A stretch of 22,052 nt of DNA. Source: Deltaproteobacteria bacterium. GTDB lineage: Bacteria; Desulfobacterota; Syntrophia; Syntrophales; UBA2210. Shown here one piece after another: positions 8,146-15,308 of this stretch. Under the pieces are notes generated by a model, which ran no database searches, was not told the DNA's origin, and worked only from the letters and a program-made list of their open reading frames with translations. Positions within the stretch are counted from its first letter, which is position 1. Every line of letters begins with the position of its first letter. A program made the translations under genes and the position numbers. The stretch is taken from the NCBI GenBank assembly GCA_016934695.1, contig JAFGSH010000010.1, positions 1 to 22,052 of the forward strand, written 5' to 3'.

Positions 8146-9012
8146 TCAGGACCTCTTGATATCGCGGTGGTTGACGTTTATCGTATAGTTTCCGCCTTTA
8201 AAATAGTCGGCAAGCTGGTTGAGGACGACCACGGATCGGTGTCTTCCCCCCGTGCACCCCACGGCGATATTCAGGTATGATTTCCCCTCTTTTTCGTAGA
8301 GCGGCACCAGAAACGCCATCATGTCGAACAGACGCCGAAGAAACTCCCCGGTGTCATCCCATTGCATGACATAGTCCTCCACGGCCTTCTCGCTTCCGTC
8401 GTGTTCCCTGAGGTTCTTGACAAAATAGGGATTGGGGAGAAACCGCACATCCAGCACGATATCCGCGTCGGGGGGCAGGCCGAAACGGTATCCGAACGAT
8501 ATCAAATTGATGATCAGTTTGTTGGTCTTGCCGGGGGCGAGATAGAGCCTCTGAATGTGTTCCTTCAACTGATGAACGCTGTAATTCGAGGTATTGATGA
8601 CGTGGGTGGCCATCCCCTTCAGCTCCTGGAGTTTGTCCCGCTCCAGCTTGATGCTCTCAAGAATGGTCTTGTCCTTCGAGAGGGGATGGGTCCTCCTCGT
8701 CTCGCTGAACCGCCGGAGGAGCAGTTCGTCGCTCGAATCGAGAAAGAGTATCTCGACATCGTACTTCTTCTTTCTCAGGCGTGAGAGGACCTCGATATGT
8801 CTTTCGAGAAAGTGTTTCTCGCGCAGGTCCATGACCAGGGCTATCTTGGAGATCTCGGAGGAGGTCCCTGTCTGCAGGTCCAGAAACTTGGGGAGGAGCA
8901 TGACCGGAAGATTATCCACGCAGAAGAAACCGATATCCTCCAGGGCCTTCAGGGCTGTGCTTTTCCCGGAACCGGACAGGCCGGTTATGATGACGATACG
9001 AAGATTTTTCAC
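8146..9012 (-). CDS. rapZ: RNase adapter/nucleotide-binding protein RapZ (YvcJ family)
   Basis: The protein has 288 residues, the normal length. The N-terminal kinase-like domain has a Walker A loop GLSGSGKS (11-18) and a VMDLR Walker B strand. The C-terminal domain carries the family hallmark GCTGGRHRSV near residue 258. In enterobacteria RapZ binds glucosamine-6-phosphate and delivers the small RNA GlmZ to RNase E to tune amino-sugar synthesis; outside that group the RNA partner is unknown. The start is GTG, with AGGGG 4 nt upstream. It is the last gene of the rpoN cluster. In many relatives a PTS EIIA-Man/HPr pair follows rapZ, but here the convergent M23 gene ends the cluster. Confidence 0.95.
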   Translation of the reverse strand: MKNLRIVIITGLSGSGKSTALKALEDIGFFCVDNLPVMLLPKFLDLQTGTSSEISKIALVMDLREKHFLERHIEVLSRLRKKKYDVEILFLDSSDELLLRRFSETRRTHPLSKDKTILESIKLERDKLQELKGMATHVINTSNYSVHQLKEHIQRLYLAPGKTNKLIINLISFGYRFGLPPDADIVLDVRFLPNPYFVKNLREHDGSEKAVEDYVMQWDDTGEFLRRLFDMMAFLVPLYEKEGKSYLNIAVGCTGGRHRSVVVLNQLADYFKGGNYTINVNHRDIKRS

Positions 9013-9061
9013 CGCGCCCCTACCTCTCGCTATGGTGCCGCTTCCGCTGCACCACCCCGGT

Positions 9062-9081
9062 CAGGCATACCGTCATGCCTG
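9062..9081. repeat. perfect stem-loop between ptsN and rapZ
   Basis: CAGGCAT (9062-9068) and ATGCCTG (9075-9081) are exact inverted copies with a 6-nt loop, in the 109-nt gap between the ptsN stop and the rapZ start. No T-tract follows on the minus strand, so it is not a standard terminator. It could be an mRNA processing or attenuation structure. Confidence 0.5.
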
Positions 9082-9121
9082 CGTTCTCATGCTAACGTGT
9101 GAAATGTGGAAAAGCCGGGCT

Positions 9122-9589
9122 CTAGAGATAGGCCCTGTCCCTCTCCACGATAAGATCGTATATCTCCCTGGATGACTCGGCCTTGACGAGAGCCTCCCTG
9201 AAGGAGACATCCTTCAGCATCCGCGAGATCTTCGCCAGCGCCTTCAGATGCTGTCCGGCCGAATTCTCGGGAGCCATGAGGAGAAAAAAGATATGCACCG
9301 GCCCGCCGTCCAGGGAATCAAAATCAACCCCCACCCTGCTCCGTCCGAATGAAACCACAAGACTGCCAAGGCCCGCCAGTTTCCCATGGGGTATGGCGAT
9401 ACCGTCCCCTATCCCCGTACTCCCCAGCTTCTCCCGCTCCATCAGGACCTCGATCACCGAGTCACGGTCGATATCCGTATGACTGTGCAGGAAGACATCC
9501 GACAGCTCGACGAGGACTTCTTTCTTCGTCTTGGATTTCAGGTCTTCTATGATAAAGTCTTCCTTCAGCATGTCCCGGATAGTTATCAT
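9122..9589 (-). CDS. ptsN: nitrogen-PTS enzyme IIA (PtsN / EIIA-Ntr)
   Basis: The protein has 155 residues and is a complete EIIA fructose/mannitol-type domain. The phosphorylated histidine is His68 in IAIPHGKL, preceded by the typical REKLGSTGIGDG loop. In proteobacteria EIIA-Ntr receives phosphate through EI-Ntr and NPr and regulates potassium uptake, envelope functions and sigma54-linked metabolism. No HPr or EI gene is visible in this window. It starts 17 nt after hpf, so the two share the hpf promoter, and it is followed by rapZ after 109 nt. Confidence 0.95.
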   Translation of the reverse strand: MITIRDMLKEDFIIEDLKSKTKKEVLVELSDVFLHSHTDIDRDSVIEVLMEREKLGSTGIGDGIAIPHGKLAGLGSLVVSFGRSRVGVDFDSLDGGPVHIFFLLMAPENSAGQHLKALAKISRMLKDVSFREALVKAESSREIYDLIVERDRAYL

Positions 9590-9606
9590 GACTCGTCACC
9601 CCGCTT

Positions 9607-10146
9607 TCAGCTGTTGGTCTCGATCAGGAGATACCTCCCGTCATCACGACGGTAGAGAATACTTACGTTCTCGGAAGAAGAGTCCCTGTATACGATGAAC
9701 CTGTTCTTCGATCCGTCCATCTCCATGATCGCATCGTCCAGGGACATGGGTTCCAGTATGATCTTCTGCACCTTCGCCACCCGGGAGTCTTCATCAGGTT
9801 CCCCATGTTCCTCATACTCCGTGACTGCCGACACGTTTTCACTCCGGGATGAGACGTCTTTGTGGTTCCTCACCTTCTGCTTGTATTTCTTTATCTGCCG
9901 TTCCACCTTATCGATGACAGCGTCGATGGCGAGGGTCATCTCCTTTGCCTCTTCCCTTCCCTGCAGGGTGATCCCCTTGGCCGTCAGATTTATCTCTGCA
10001 ACATTTCTGAACTTTTCTACGGCAAGCACCACGCTGGCATTGACGGGCTTATCGATATACCGCTCAACCCTGGCAAGTTTTTTGTCGACGTATTCCTTCA
10101 ACCATTCCCCCGCTTCCATGTTGCGGAAGGTAAAAGAGATCTGCAT
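9607..10146 (-). CDS. hpf: ribosome hibernation promoting factor, long form
   Basis: The protein has 179 residues. The N-terminal S30AE/YfiA domain (about 1-100) contains the IDKPVNASVVLAVEK and AEINLTAKG strands and a lysine/arginine-rich helix (VERQIKKYKQKVRNHK). An acidic linker leads to a C-terminal dimerisation domain (about 121-179) with the KIILEPMSLDDAIMEMD signature. Long HPF forms dimerise and join two 70S ribosomes into an inactive 100S particle during starvation. The start has a GAGGAGGG ribosome-binding site and a consensus-like promoter just upstream. Position between rpoN and ptsN is the classic arrangement. Confidence 0.95.
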   Translation of the reverse strand: MQISFTFRNMEAGEWLKEYVDKKLARVERYIDKPVNASVVLAVEKFRNVAEINLTAKGITLQGREEAKEMTLAIDAVIDKVERQIKKYKQKVRNHKDVSSRSENVSAVTEYEEHGEPDEDSRVAKVQKIILEPMSLDDAIMEMDGSKNRFIVYRDSSSENVSILYRRDDGRYLLIETNS

Positions 10147-10200
10147 ACTGTCCCTCCTCGTAACTCGTTTCTATCGGCCGGTCGAACGATGAAACTCCGC

Positions 10201-10229
10201 CTTATATGTGAGCCGACCGTAAAAGTCAA
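10201..10229 (-). promoter_or_regulatory. sigma70-like promoter of hpf-ptsN-rapZ
   Basis: On the minus strand TTGACT (10229-10224), 17 nt, then TATAAG (10206-10201); each box is five of six to consensus. The predicted start is near 10194, about 47 nt before the hpf ATG. It lies in the 101-nt rpoN-hpf gap and allows hpf, ptsN and rapZ to be expressed separately from rpoN. Confidence 0.65.
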
Positions 10230-10247
10230 CCGGTATTTCACCCCGGA

Positions 10248-11687
10248 TCAGAAGTACTTCTTTCTCCTCGATGACGGCAATATACCCAGCATATCCCTGT
10301 ACTTCGCGACCGTTCTCCGCGCGATGGATATGTTCGAATCCGCGAGTATCTTCACAATCTGGCTGTCGTTATAGGGCTTCTTGCTGTCTTCACCGCCGAC
10401 GATCTGCCGTATCTTCTCTTTGACGCTCTGGGACGCTATCTGGACGTCCCCCATTCGGTTGATCCCGCTGTTGAAGAAATATTTGAGCTCGAATATGCCC
10501 CGGGGGGTGTGCATGTACTTGTTGGTGGTGACCCTGCTGATCGTCGATTCGTGCATCTGGACGTCGTCGGCGATATCCCTCAGGACCATCGGCTTCAGGT
10601 AGCTGATGCCCTTGTCGAAGAATTCGATCTGGTGGTTTAGGATGCTCTCCGATACCCGGTAGATCGTCTTCTGGCGCTGCTCGATGCTCTTGATCAGCCA
10701 GGTCGCCGACTGCAGTTTCTCCTTGATGTACTCCTTGCTCTTGTTCCCCCCGTCGGTCTTCATCCCGCCCAGGATCTCCCTGTAGAAGTTGCTCACCCGC
10801 AACTTCGGCAGGCCGTCGTCGTTCAGGGAGATCCGGTACTGGTCCCCTAACTTGAAGATGAATACGTCCGGAATGATATATTGCGGCTTGTCTTCGTTGT
10901 AAGGGAGACCCGGTTTCGGGTTCAATGAACCTATCAGGAGAGCCGCCTGTTCGACCTCGCCGATGGGGACCTTTTCCTTGCTGGCAATACTCTGGTAGTT
11001 TCTCGTTTCGAGATCCTTCAGGTACTGTTCGACGATCCTTCGAGGAAGGGGGGAATCGACATTCAGGAATCCGATCTGTATGAGGAGACACTCCTTCAGA
11101 TCCCTCGCTGCGATGCCGGGGGGATCGAATTCCTGAACCTTGGCGAGAACCTCCTCGACAAAGGCCGGCTCCACCTCCTCGAGGGCGGCGATCTCATCGA
11201 CGTTCGCCATCAGGTATCCGTCGCCGTTCAGGTTGCCGATGATCTGTTCGCCCACGCGCCGTTCCACATCGGTAAAACGCGAAAGGCTGAGCTGCCACTG
11301 AAGGTGATCCGACAGAGATCCCGCCCTGGTCAGCACATTTTCGAACGCCGGCGCATCCACATCTTCCCGACCCTGATGGGGAACACCCATGGGACCGAAA
11401 TCCTCGATATAACTGTCCCAGTCAAACTCTTCCTTTCCGTCCCCCTCTCCCGTGATCTCCTTGGTCGGCGTCTCGACCTTCATATCCTCGAGTTCCGGAA
11501 CGATCTCCGTTTCGGGATCACCGTCGACAGAGCGGTCTTCGAGGAGAGGATTTTCTTCAAGCTCCTGGTTGATGGCGTCCACGAGCTCGAGTCTCGAAAG
11601 CTGGAGGAGCTTGATCGACTGCTGCAGCTGCGGGGTCATCACCAGCTGCTGCGTCAGTTTCAGATTCTGTCTCAGCTCAAAAACCAT
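10248..11687 (-). CDS. rpoN: RNA polymerase sigma-54 factor
   Basis: The protein has 479 residues. Region I (about 1-50) is glutamine/leucine rich with the LRQNLKLTQQLVMTPQLQQSI signature that binds activators. An acidic region II (about 50-100) follows, then the core-binding domain, and a C-terminal DNA-binding domain with the helix-turn-helix DVQMHESTISRVTTNKY. The RpoN box ARRTVAKYRD is at residues 456-465 and the protein ends soon after in a basic tail. It directs polymerase to -24/-12 promoters that need an AAA+ activator. It follows lptB after 51 nt with an inverted repeat in the gap, so it is likely co-transcribed with the lpt genes. Confidence 0.97.
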   Translation of the reverse strand: MVFELRQNLKLTQQLVMTPQLQQSIKLLQLSRLELVDAINQELEENPLLEDRSVDGDPETEIVPELEDMKVETPTKEITGEGDGKEEFDWDSYIEDFGPMGVPHQGREDVDAPAFENVLTRAGSLSDHLQWQLSLSRFTDVERRVGEQIIGNLNGDGYLMANVDEIAALEEVEPAFVEEVLAKVQEFDPPGIAARDLKECLLIQIGFLNVDSPLPRRIVEQYLKDLETRNYQSIASKEKVPIGEVEQAALLIGSLNPKPGLPYNEDKPQYIIPDVFIFKLGDQYRISLNDDGLPKLRVSNFYREILGGMKTDGGNKSKEYIKEKLQSATWLIKSIEQRQKTIYRVSESILNHQIEFFDKGISYLKPMVLRDIADDVQMHESTISRVTTNKYMHTPRGIFELKYFFNSGINRMGDVQIASQSVKEKIRQIVGGEDSKKPYNDSQIVKILADSNISIARRTVAKYRDMLGILPSSRRKKYF

Positions 11688-11712
11688 TGCCCCGCCTGTC
11701 CTCTAGCCGGAA

Positions 11713-11740
11713 AGAGATCGATGTATTACGGACGATCTCT
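11713..11740. repeat. stem-loop in the lptB-rpoN gap
   Basis: AGAGATCG (11713-11720) and CGATCTCT (11733-11740) are exact inverted copies around a 12-nt loop. The outer arm touches the lptB stop codon. There is no following T-run, so it is more likely an mRNA processing/stability element or partial attenuator than an intrinsic terminator. Confidence 0.45.
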
Positions 11741-12461
11741 ACAGACCGAAATTTTTTCCAAGGTAGATCCTGCGGGCGATTTCGCTCCCCGCTATTGTAT
11801 CCGGGTCGCCCTCGACCAGGATCGTACCTTCGTTCACGATATACGCCCTGTCACACACCTTCAGGGTCTCTCTCACGTTGTGATCGGAGATCAGGACCCC
11901 GATCCCCTTGGACCGTAACGCACGGATGATCTCTTGAATATCAGCGACCGCTATCGGATCGATCCCTGCAAAGGGTTCATCGAGGAGCATGTACTGCGGC
12001 GACGTGACCAGCGCCCGTGTAATCTCCACACGCCTCCGTTCGCCCCCCGAAAGCGAGTACGCCATGCTCTTGGCAAGGCCCGAGAGATCCAGCTCCTTGA
12101 GAAGCTCGCGCAGCCGCTCCTCCCGCTCCCCCCTGTCGATATACAGCGTCTCCAGAACGGCCATGATGTTGTCTTCAACGGTCAGCTTCCGGAACACCGA
12201 CGGTTCCTGCGGGAGATAGTTGATCCCCTTCCGCGCCCTCATATACATGGGATCCCGGCTGATATCCTTGCCGTTGAGCAGGACCCTCCCGCTGTCCGGC
12301 CGTATCAGTCCCACCACGATGTAAAAGGTCGTGGTTTTTCCCGCCCCGTTCGGCCCCAAGAGGCCGACCACCTCGCCCGGATGAATCTCCAGGTTGATAT
12401 TATCGACGACCCGCCGCCCGCCGTACACCTTTACCAGTTCTACCCCAAAAAGTGCTTCCAC
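11739..12461 (-). CDS. lptB: LPS export ABC transporter ATPase LptB
   Basis: The protein has 240 residues and is a single ABC ATPase domain. It shows Walker A GPNGAGKTT (36-44), Q-loop Gln85 in LPQEPS, signature LSGGE (137-141), Walker B YMLLDEP (157-163) and switch His194 in SDHN. The LPQEPSVFRKLTVEDN and DEPFAGIDPIAV stretches are the LptB form and separate it from related branched amino-acid ATPases. It powers extraction of LPS from the inner membrane with LptFG, which are not in this window, through LptC to LptA. It starts 4 nt after the lptA stop and precedes rpoN, the usual proteobacterial order. Confidence 0.96.
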   Translation of the reverse strand: MEALFGVELVKVYGGRRVVDNINLEIHPGEVVGLLGPNGAGKTTTFYIVVGLIRPDSGRVLLNGKDISRDPMYMRARKGINYLPQEPSVFRKLTVEDNIMAVLETLYIDRGEREERLRELLKELDLSGLAKSMAYSLSGGERRRVEITRALVTSPQYMLLDEPFAGIDPIAVADIQEIIRALRSKGIGVLISDHNVRETLKVCDRAYIVNEGTILVEGDPDTIAGSEIARRIYLGKNFGL

Positions 12462-12465
12462 AGAT

Positions 12466-13131
12466 TCAGTCCGCCTGTTTCCCGGTTTTCCCGGGCTCTT
12501 CAGATGGTTCGGAGTTTTCGGATTCTTCGGTCTTCTGAGGTTCCTCAGGTTTTCCTTTTCTCAGGGTGTCATCCTCCGGATAGATAACAGCGGTCACCCG
12601 CTTCTCCTTACTGGAAGTCTCGACAACCCCTCTGTTCTCATTCAGGAAAACGGTAACCTTGTCCCCCGTGATCACATTTTCTCCCTCGCGCATCACGGCG
12701 TTGCCGGTCATGACGACCGTCTGATCGGCATTGTGAAAGACGGCCCTGTCCCCGGTGGCAATCCGCTCTCCCTTCTTCATATGGACATTGCCTCTCAGCT
12801 CGATCCGCTCTATCTTCCCCCCGCTGGTCGTCGCGACGGAGGAGGACTTCTTCTCCTCCTCCGTCTTCTTCTCATAGTAGAGGTACAGCTTATCCGCGTG
12901 GATCACCGCATCGTCCTGGATAGCCACGACGTTCCCGGAAAAGAGGACAAAGGCCTCGTCGTCATAGGCATCCAGACGGTCGGAGGTTATCCGTATGGGA
13001 CTCTTGGACTGTACCTGTGTAGTGAGGCCTTCGGCCCGGCACACCCCCGCCACGGCAAGAAAAAGGACCGCCACGGACAGCAGGACCGCCACACCTGCTC
13101 TTCTCATTGCACATTCGCGCCAGATTATCAT
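12466..13131 (-). CDS. lptA: LPS transport periplasmic protein LptA (OstA family)
   Basis: The protein has 221 residues. An N-terminal signal peptide (about 1-33, ending CRAEG) leads to an OstA/LptA beta-jellyroll (about 40-190) with the repeated strands RITSDRLDAYDDEAFVLFSGNV, KIERIELRGNVHMKKGERIATGDRAVF and VMTGNAVMREGENVITGDKV. The last 30 residues are a glutamate/proline/serine-rich, probably disordered tail. LptA bridges LptC and LptD across the periplasm. The ATG at 13131 overlaps the lptC stop in ATGA, which supports it; an ATG at 13107 would also leave a signal peptide. A serine/lysine insert near residue 88-102 interrupts the first jellyroll strands. Confidence 0.92.
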   Translation of the reverse strand: MIIWRECAMRRAGVAVLLSVAVLFLAVAGVCRAEGLTTQVQSKSPIRITSDRLDAYDDEAFVLFSGNVVAIQDDAVIHADKLYLYYEKKTEEEKKSSSVATTSGGKIERIELRGNVHMKKGERIATGDRAVFHNADQTVVMTGNAVMREGENVITGDKVTVFLNENRGVVETSSKEKRVTAVIYPEDDTLRKGKPEEPQKTEESENSEPSEEPGKTGKQAD

Positions 13132-13706
13132 TCCGCCTCTCCCCTCTGACCAAGGTCTATCGTCGCCCTGACACGGGACAGCAGAGTCGCCTTCTTGCGT
13201 TTGAACGAGAGATTCATCCCGACACCTCTCACGTCGGTACCGGGGCGCAGCATCCTCACGGGGTCCTTCGTGTGGATCAGCCCGTCCCCTCCCCGGTGGG
13301 TGTAGTAGAGAACGGCCGTTTCGAACCGCTCCCCTTCGTCCGAAGAGGCAACCACGTTCCCCCGTATCTCCATGTCATTCGTGTCGGTATGCAGGGAGCC
13401 CTTCTCCCCCGTTATCACATAGACATCACCATTTGAGAAGATGAGCCGTATCTTCACGTTTTCAAAGAGGGTGATATTGTCCTTCTTCATATACGTGGCG
13501 GTGTCCGCATTGATCTCCCACGTCAGATCGGAATCTCCCACTTCGGTGTAGTGAAAATCCTTTATCCGAAGATCGACCTCGTCGGAAAGGACTCTCAGGA
13601 CTTCCCCACCCCGGTGCCCGCTGCGGATCATATACAGCGCCAACACGCACGCAAGGAGAATCCCCACCCCTATCAACAGTTTCTTGGCAGATATTTTTTT
13701 CGGCAA
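13128..13706 (-). CDS. lptC: LPS export system protein LptC, with a TTG start
   Basis: The protein has 192 residues, the usual LptC length. One N-terminal membrane helix (about 9-27) anchors a periplasmic OstA-like jellyroll with WEINADTATYMKKDN, ITLFENVKIRLIFSNGDVYVITGEKG and DMEIRGNVVASSDEGERFETAVLYY strands. It accepts LPS from LptB2FG and passes it to LptA. The only in-frame start before the membrane helix is a TTG at 13706, and no clear ribosome-binding site precedes it. The frame contains no other ATG, GTG or TTG back to its upstream stop. An alternative N-terminus by frameshift is discussed in the findings. The stop overlaps the lptA start. Confidence 0.88.
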   Translation of the reverse strand: MPKKISAKKLLIGVGILLACVLALYMIRSGHRGGEVLRVLSDEVDLRIKDFHYTEVGDSDLTWEINADTATYMKKDNITLFENVKIRLIFSNGDVYVITGEKGSLHTDTNDMEIRGNVVASSDEGERFETAVLYYTHRGGDGLIHTKDPVRMLRPGTDVRGVGMNLSFKRKKATLLSRVRATIDLGQRGEAE

Positions 13707-13828
13707 AGGCGTTAGATCCCAAAAAATTGAAGGGTACGCCTCCGAAGGTGAACGGCCTCCGCTCGTGCCTCATCACTGCGCGAACGGAAACCCGCCTCTC
13801 AAGGCCCCCCTTTCTCGTCTCAGCAAGA

Positions 13829-13857
13829 AATGTACCACCGAACGATCAATATGTAAA
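13829..13857 (-). promoter_or_regulatory. possible promoter for lptC-lptA-lptB-rpoN
   Basis: On the minus strand TTTACA (13857-13852), 17 nt, then TACATT (13834-13829); five and four of six to consensus. It lies in the 160-nt kdsC-lptC gap and would give a leader of about 115 nt before lptC. Confidence 0.45.
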
Positions 13858-13866
13858 GCGGAAGTC

Positions 13867-14406
13867 TCACTCTCCGCCGTCCATCCCGTATCGCGCCGTC
13901 ACCGCCCCCCACTCACCCCGGGCCTTGAGGATCATCTCGCAGACCTCTCTTACGGCGCCATGTCCTCCCGCTTTCCCGGTGACATAATCGGCCTGCTCCT
14001 TGACATAGTCGGGGGAATCCGCGACGGCCGCCGAGAACCCCGCCATCCTGAACGCGGGGATATCCACGATGTCATCCCCCACGTACGCGACGTGCTCGCC
14101 CGGCACCCCTCTCTCGGCAAGGATCTCTCCCATCACCTGCGCCTTGTCCTTTGCCCCTTGGTACACGCCCCTGACCCCGAGGTCTTCCGCGCGGCGTCTC
14201 ACCACTCCCGACCTTCTCCCCGTCAGCAGGACGACATCGACGCCGCCCCGCATCAGCAACTTGAGCCCGTGGCCGTCCCTGACGTGGAAGTTCTTGGTCT
14301 CATTCCCCACGTCATCGATGATGATCTTCCCGTCGGTCATCACGCCGTCGACATCCAGGACCAGGAGAACGACCTTCTTGAGTTTTTCAGCGAGGGATGT
14401 ATCCAT
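13867..14406 (-). CDS. kdsC: 3-deoxy-D-manno-octulosonate 8-phosphate phosphatase (KdsC, HAD family)
   Basis: The protein has 179 residues and is a capless class C0 HAD phosphatase that releases Kdo from Kdo-8-phosphate. Asp18 and Asp20 in LDVDGVMTDG are the nucleophile and acid/base. A LLTGRRS motif follows near 60, a GAKDK lysine loop near 84-88, and the acidic GDDIVD motif at 110-115. KDGHGLKLL-type residues (RDGHGLKLL) match the KdsC subgroup. I placed the start at the ATG at 14406 because AGGAGG lies 9 nt upstream; an ATG eight codons earlier (14430) has no ribosome-binding site and overlaps kdsA. The ribosome-binding site abuts the kdsA stop, so translation is probably coupled. Confidence 0.94.
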   Translation of the reverse strand: MDTSLAEKLKKVVLLVLDVDGVMTDGKIIIDDVGNETKNFHVRDGHGLKLLMRGGVDVVLLTGRRSGVVRRRAEDLGVRGVYQGAKDKAQVMGEILAERGVPGEHVAYVGDDIVDIPAFRMAGFSAAVADSPDYVKEQADYVTGKAGGHGAVREVCEMILKARGEWGAVTARYGMDGGE

Positions 14407-14419
14407 ACCCTTTTTCCTC

Positions 14420-15247
14420 CTATGTTTCATAATTCTTGATGATTCCGTCTATCTTCCTGAGCATTCCGAGAAGACCCGGAAGAGAATCCAGGCGGAGAGA
14501 GTTGGGGCCGTCACACAAGGCCCGCTCGGGGTCGGGATGGACCTCCATAAAGAGGCCGTCGACCCCTGTGGCGACCGCGGCACGCGCCAGATACGCCGCC
14601 ATCTCCCTGTCTCCCCCGGACGAGGCGCCGGCACCCCCCGGAAGCTGCACGCTGTGCGTGGCATCGAAGATGACGGGATACCCTATCTTCCTCAGGAGCG
14701 GGAGCGAGCGCATATCGGCGACAAGGTTGTTGTAGCCGAAGGTCACCCCCCGCTCGGTAATCAGGATGTTATCGTTCCCCGCGGAAGTCACCTTCTCCAC
14801 GATATTCGATACATCCCACGGAGCGAGAAACTGTCCCTTCTTGACGTTGACAACCCTGGCGGCCCCGGCGACCGCCAGCAGAAAATCCGTCTGCCGGCAC
14901 AGGAACGCCGGAACCTGCATGACGTCGAGCACCTTCGAAGCCGCCTCGATCTCCTCGAAGCGGTGCACGTCGGAGAGGACGGGAATTCGAAGTCCCTCCC
15001 TGATCCGCCGGAGTATGTCGAGCCCCTCCTCAAGGCCCGGCCCCCGGAAGGATCCGAGGGCGCTTCGATTCGCCTTGTCATAGGATGCCTTGAAGATAAA
15101 GGGGATGTTCATCTCCCTCGCCAGGTCCCTGAGGTTCCCGGCGATCTTCTCCGCCGCCGCACCGTCCTCGATGACACAGGGGCCCGCGATCAGGACAAAG
15201 GGAGCCCCTCCGCCGATCACCATATCGTTCAAAACAATCTGTTTCAC
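14420..15247 (-). CDS. kdsA: 3-deoxy-8-phosphooctulonate synthase (KdsA), metal-dependent type
   Basis: The protein has 275 residues and condenses phosphoenolpyruvate with arabinose-5-phosphate, the first committed step to Kdo. Diagnostic stretches are FVLIAGPCVIED, FKASYDKANRSALGSFRGPG, VPAFLCRQTDFL, KKGQFLAPWDV and DATHSVQLPGG. The four ligands of the metal-dependent class are all present: Cys24, His198, Glu235 and Asp246. The E. coli metal-free enzyme has Asn in place of that Cys. The start is a GTG at 15247 with a GAGGGGGG ribosome-binding site; the frame is open 78 codons further up but overlaps the TPR gene and is arginine-rich nonsense. It is followed by kdsC after 13 nt. Confidence 0.95.
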   Translation of the reverse strand: MKQIVLNDMVIGGGAPFVLIAGPCVIEDGAAAEKIAGNLRDLAREMNIPFIFKASYDKANRSALGSFRGPGLEEGLDILRRIREGLRIPVLSDVHRFEEIEAASKVLDVMQVPAFLCRQTDFLLAVAGAARVVNVKKGQFLAPWDVSNIVEKVTSAGNDNILITERGVTFGYNNLVADMRSLPLLRKIGYPVIFDATHSVQLPGGAGASSGGDREMAAYLARAAVATGVDGLFMEVHPDPERALCDGPNSLRLDSLPGLLGMLRKIDGIIKNYET

Positions 15248-15308
15248 CCCTATCCCCCCCTCATGATTTCCGCCGACGGTATCGGGCTTCCGCCATAACC
15301 GTCCGTCC

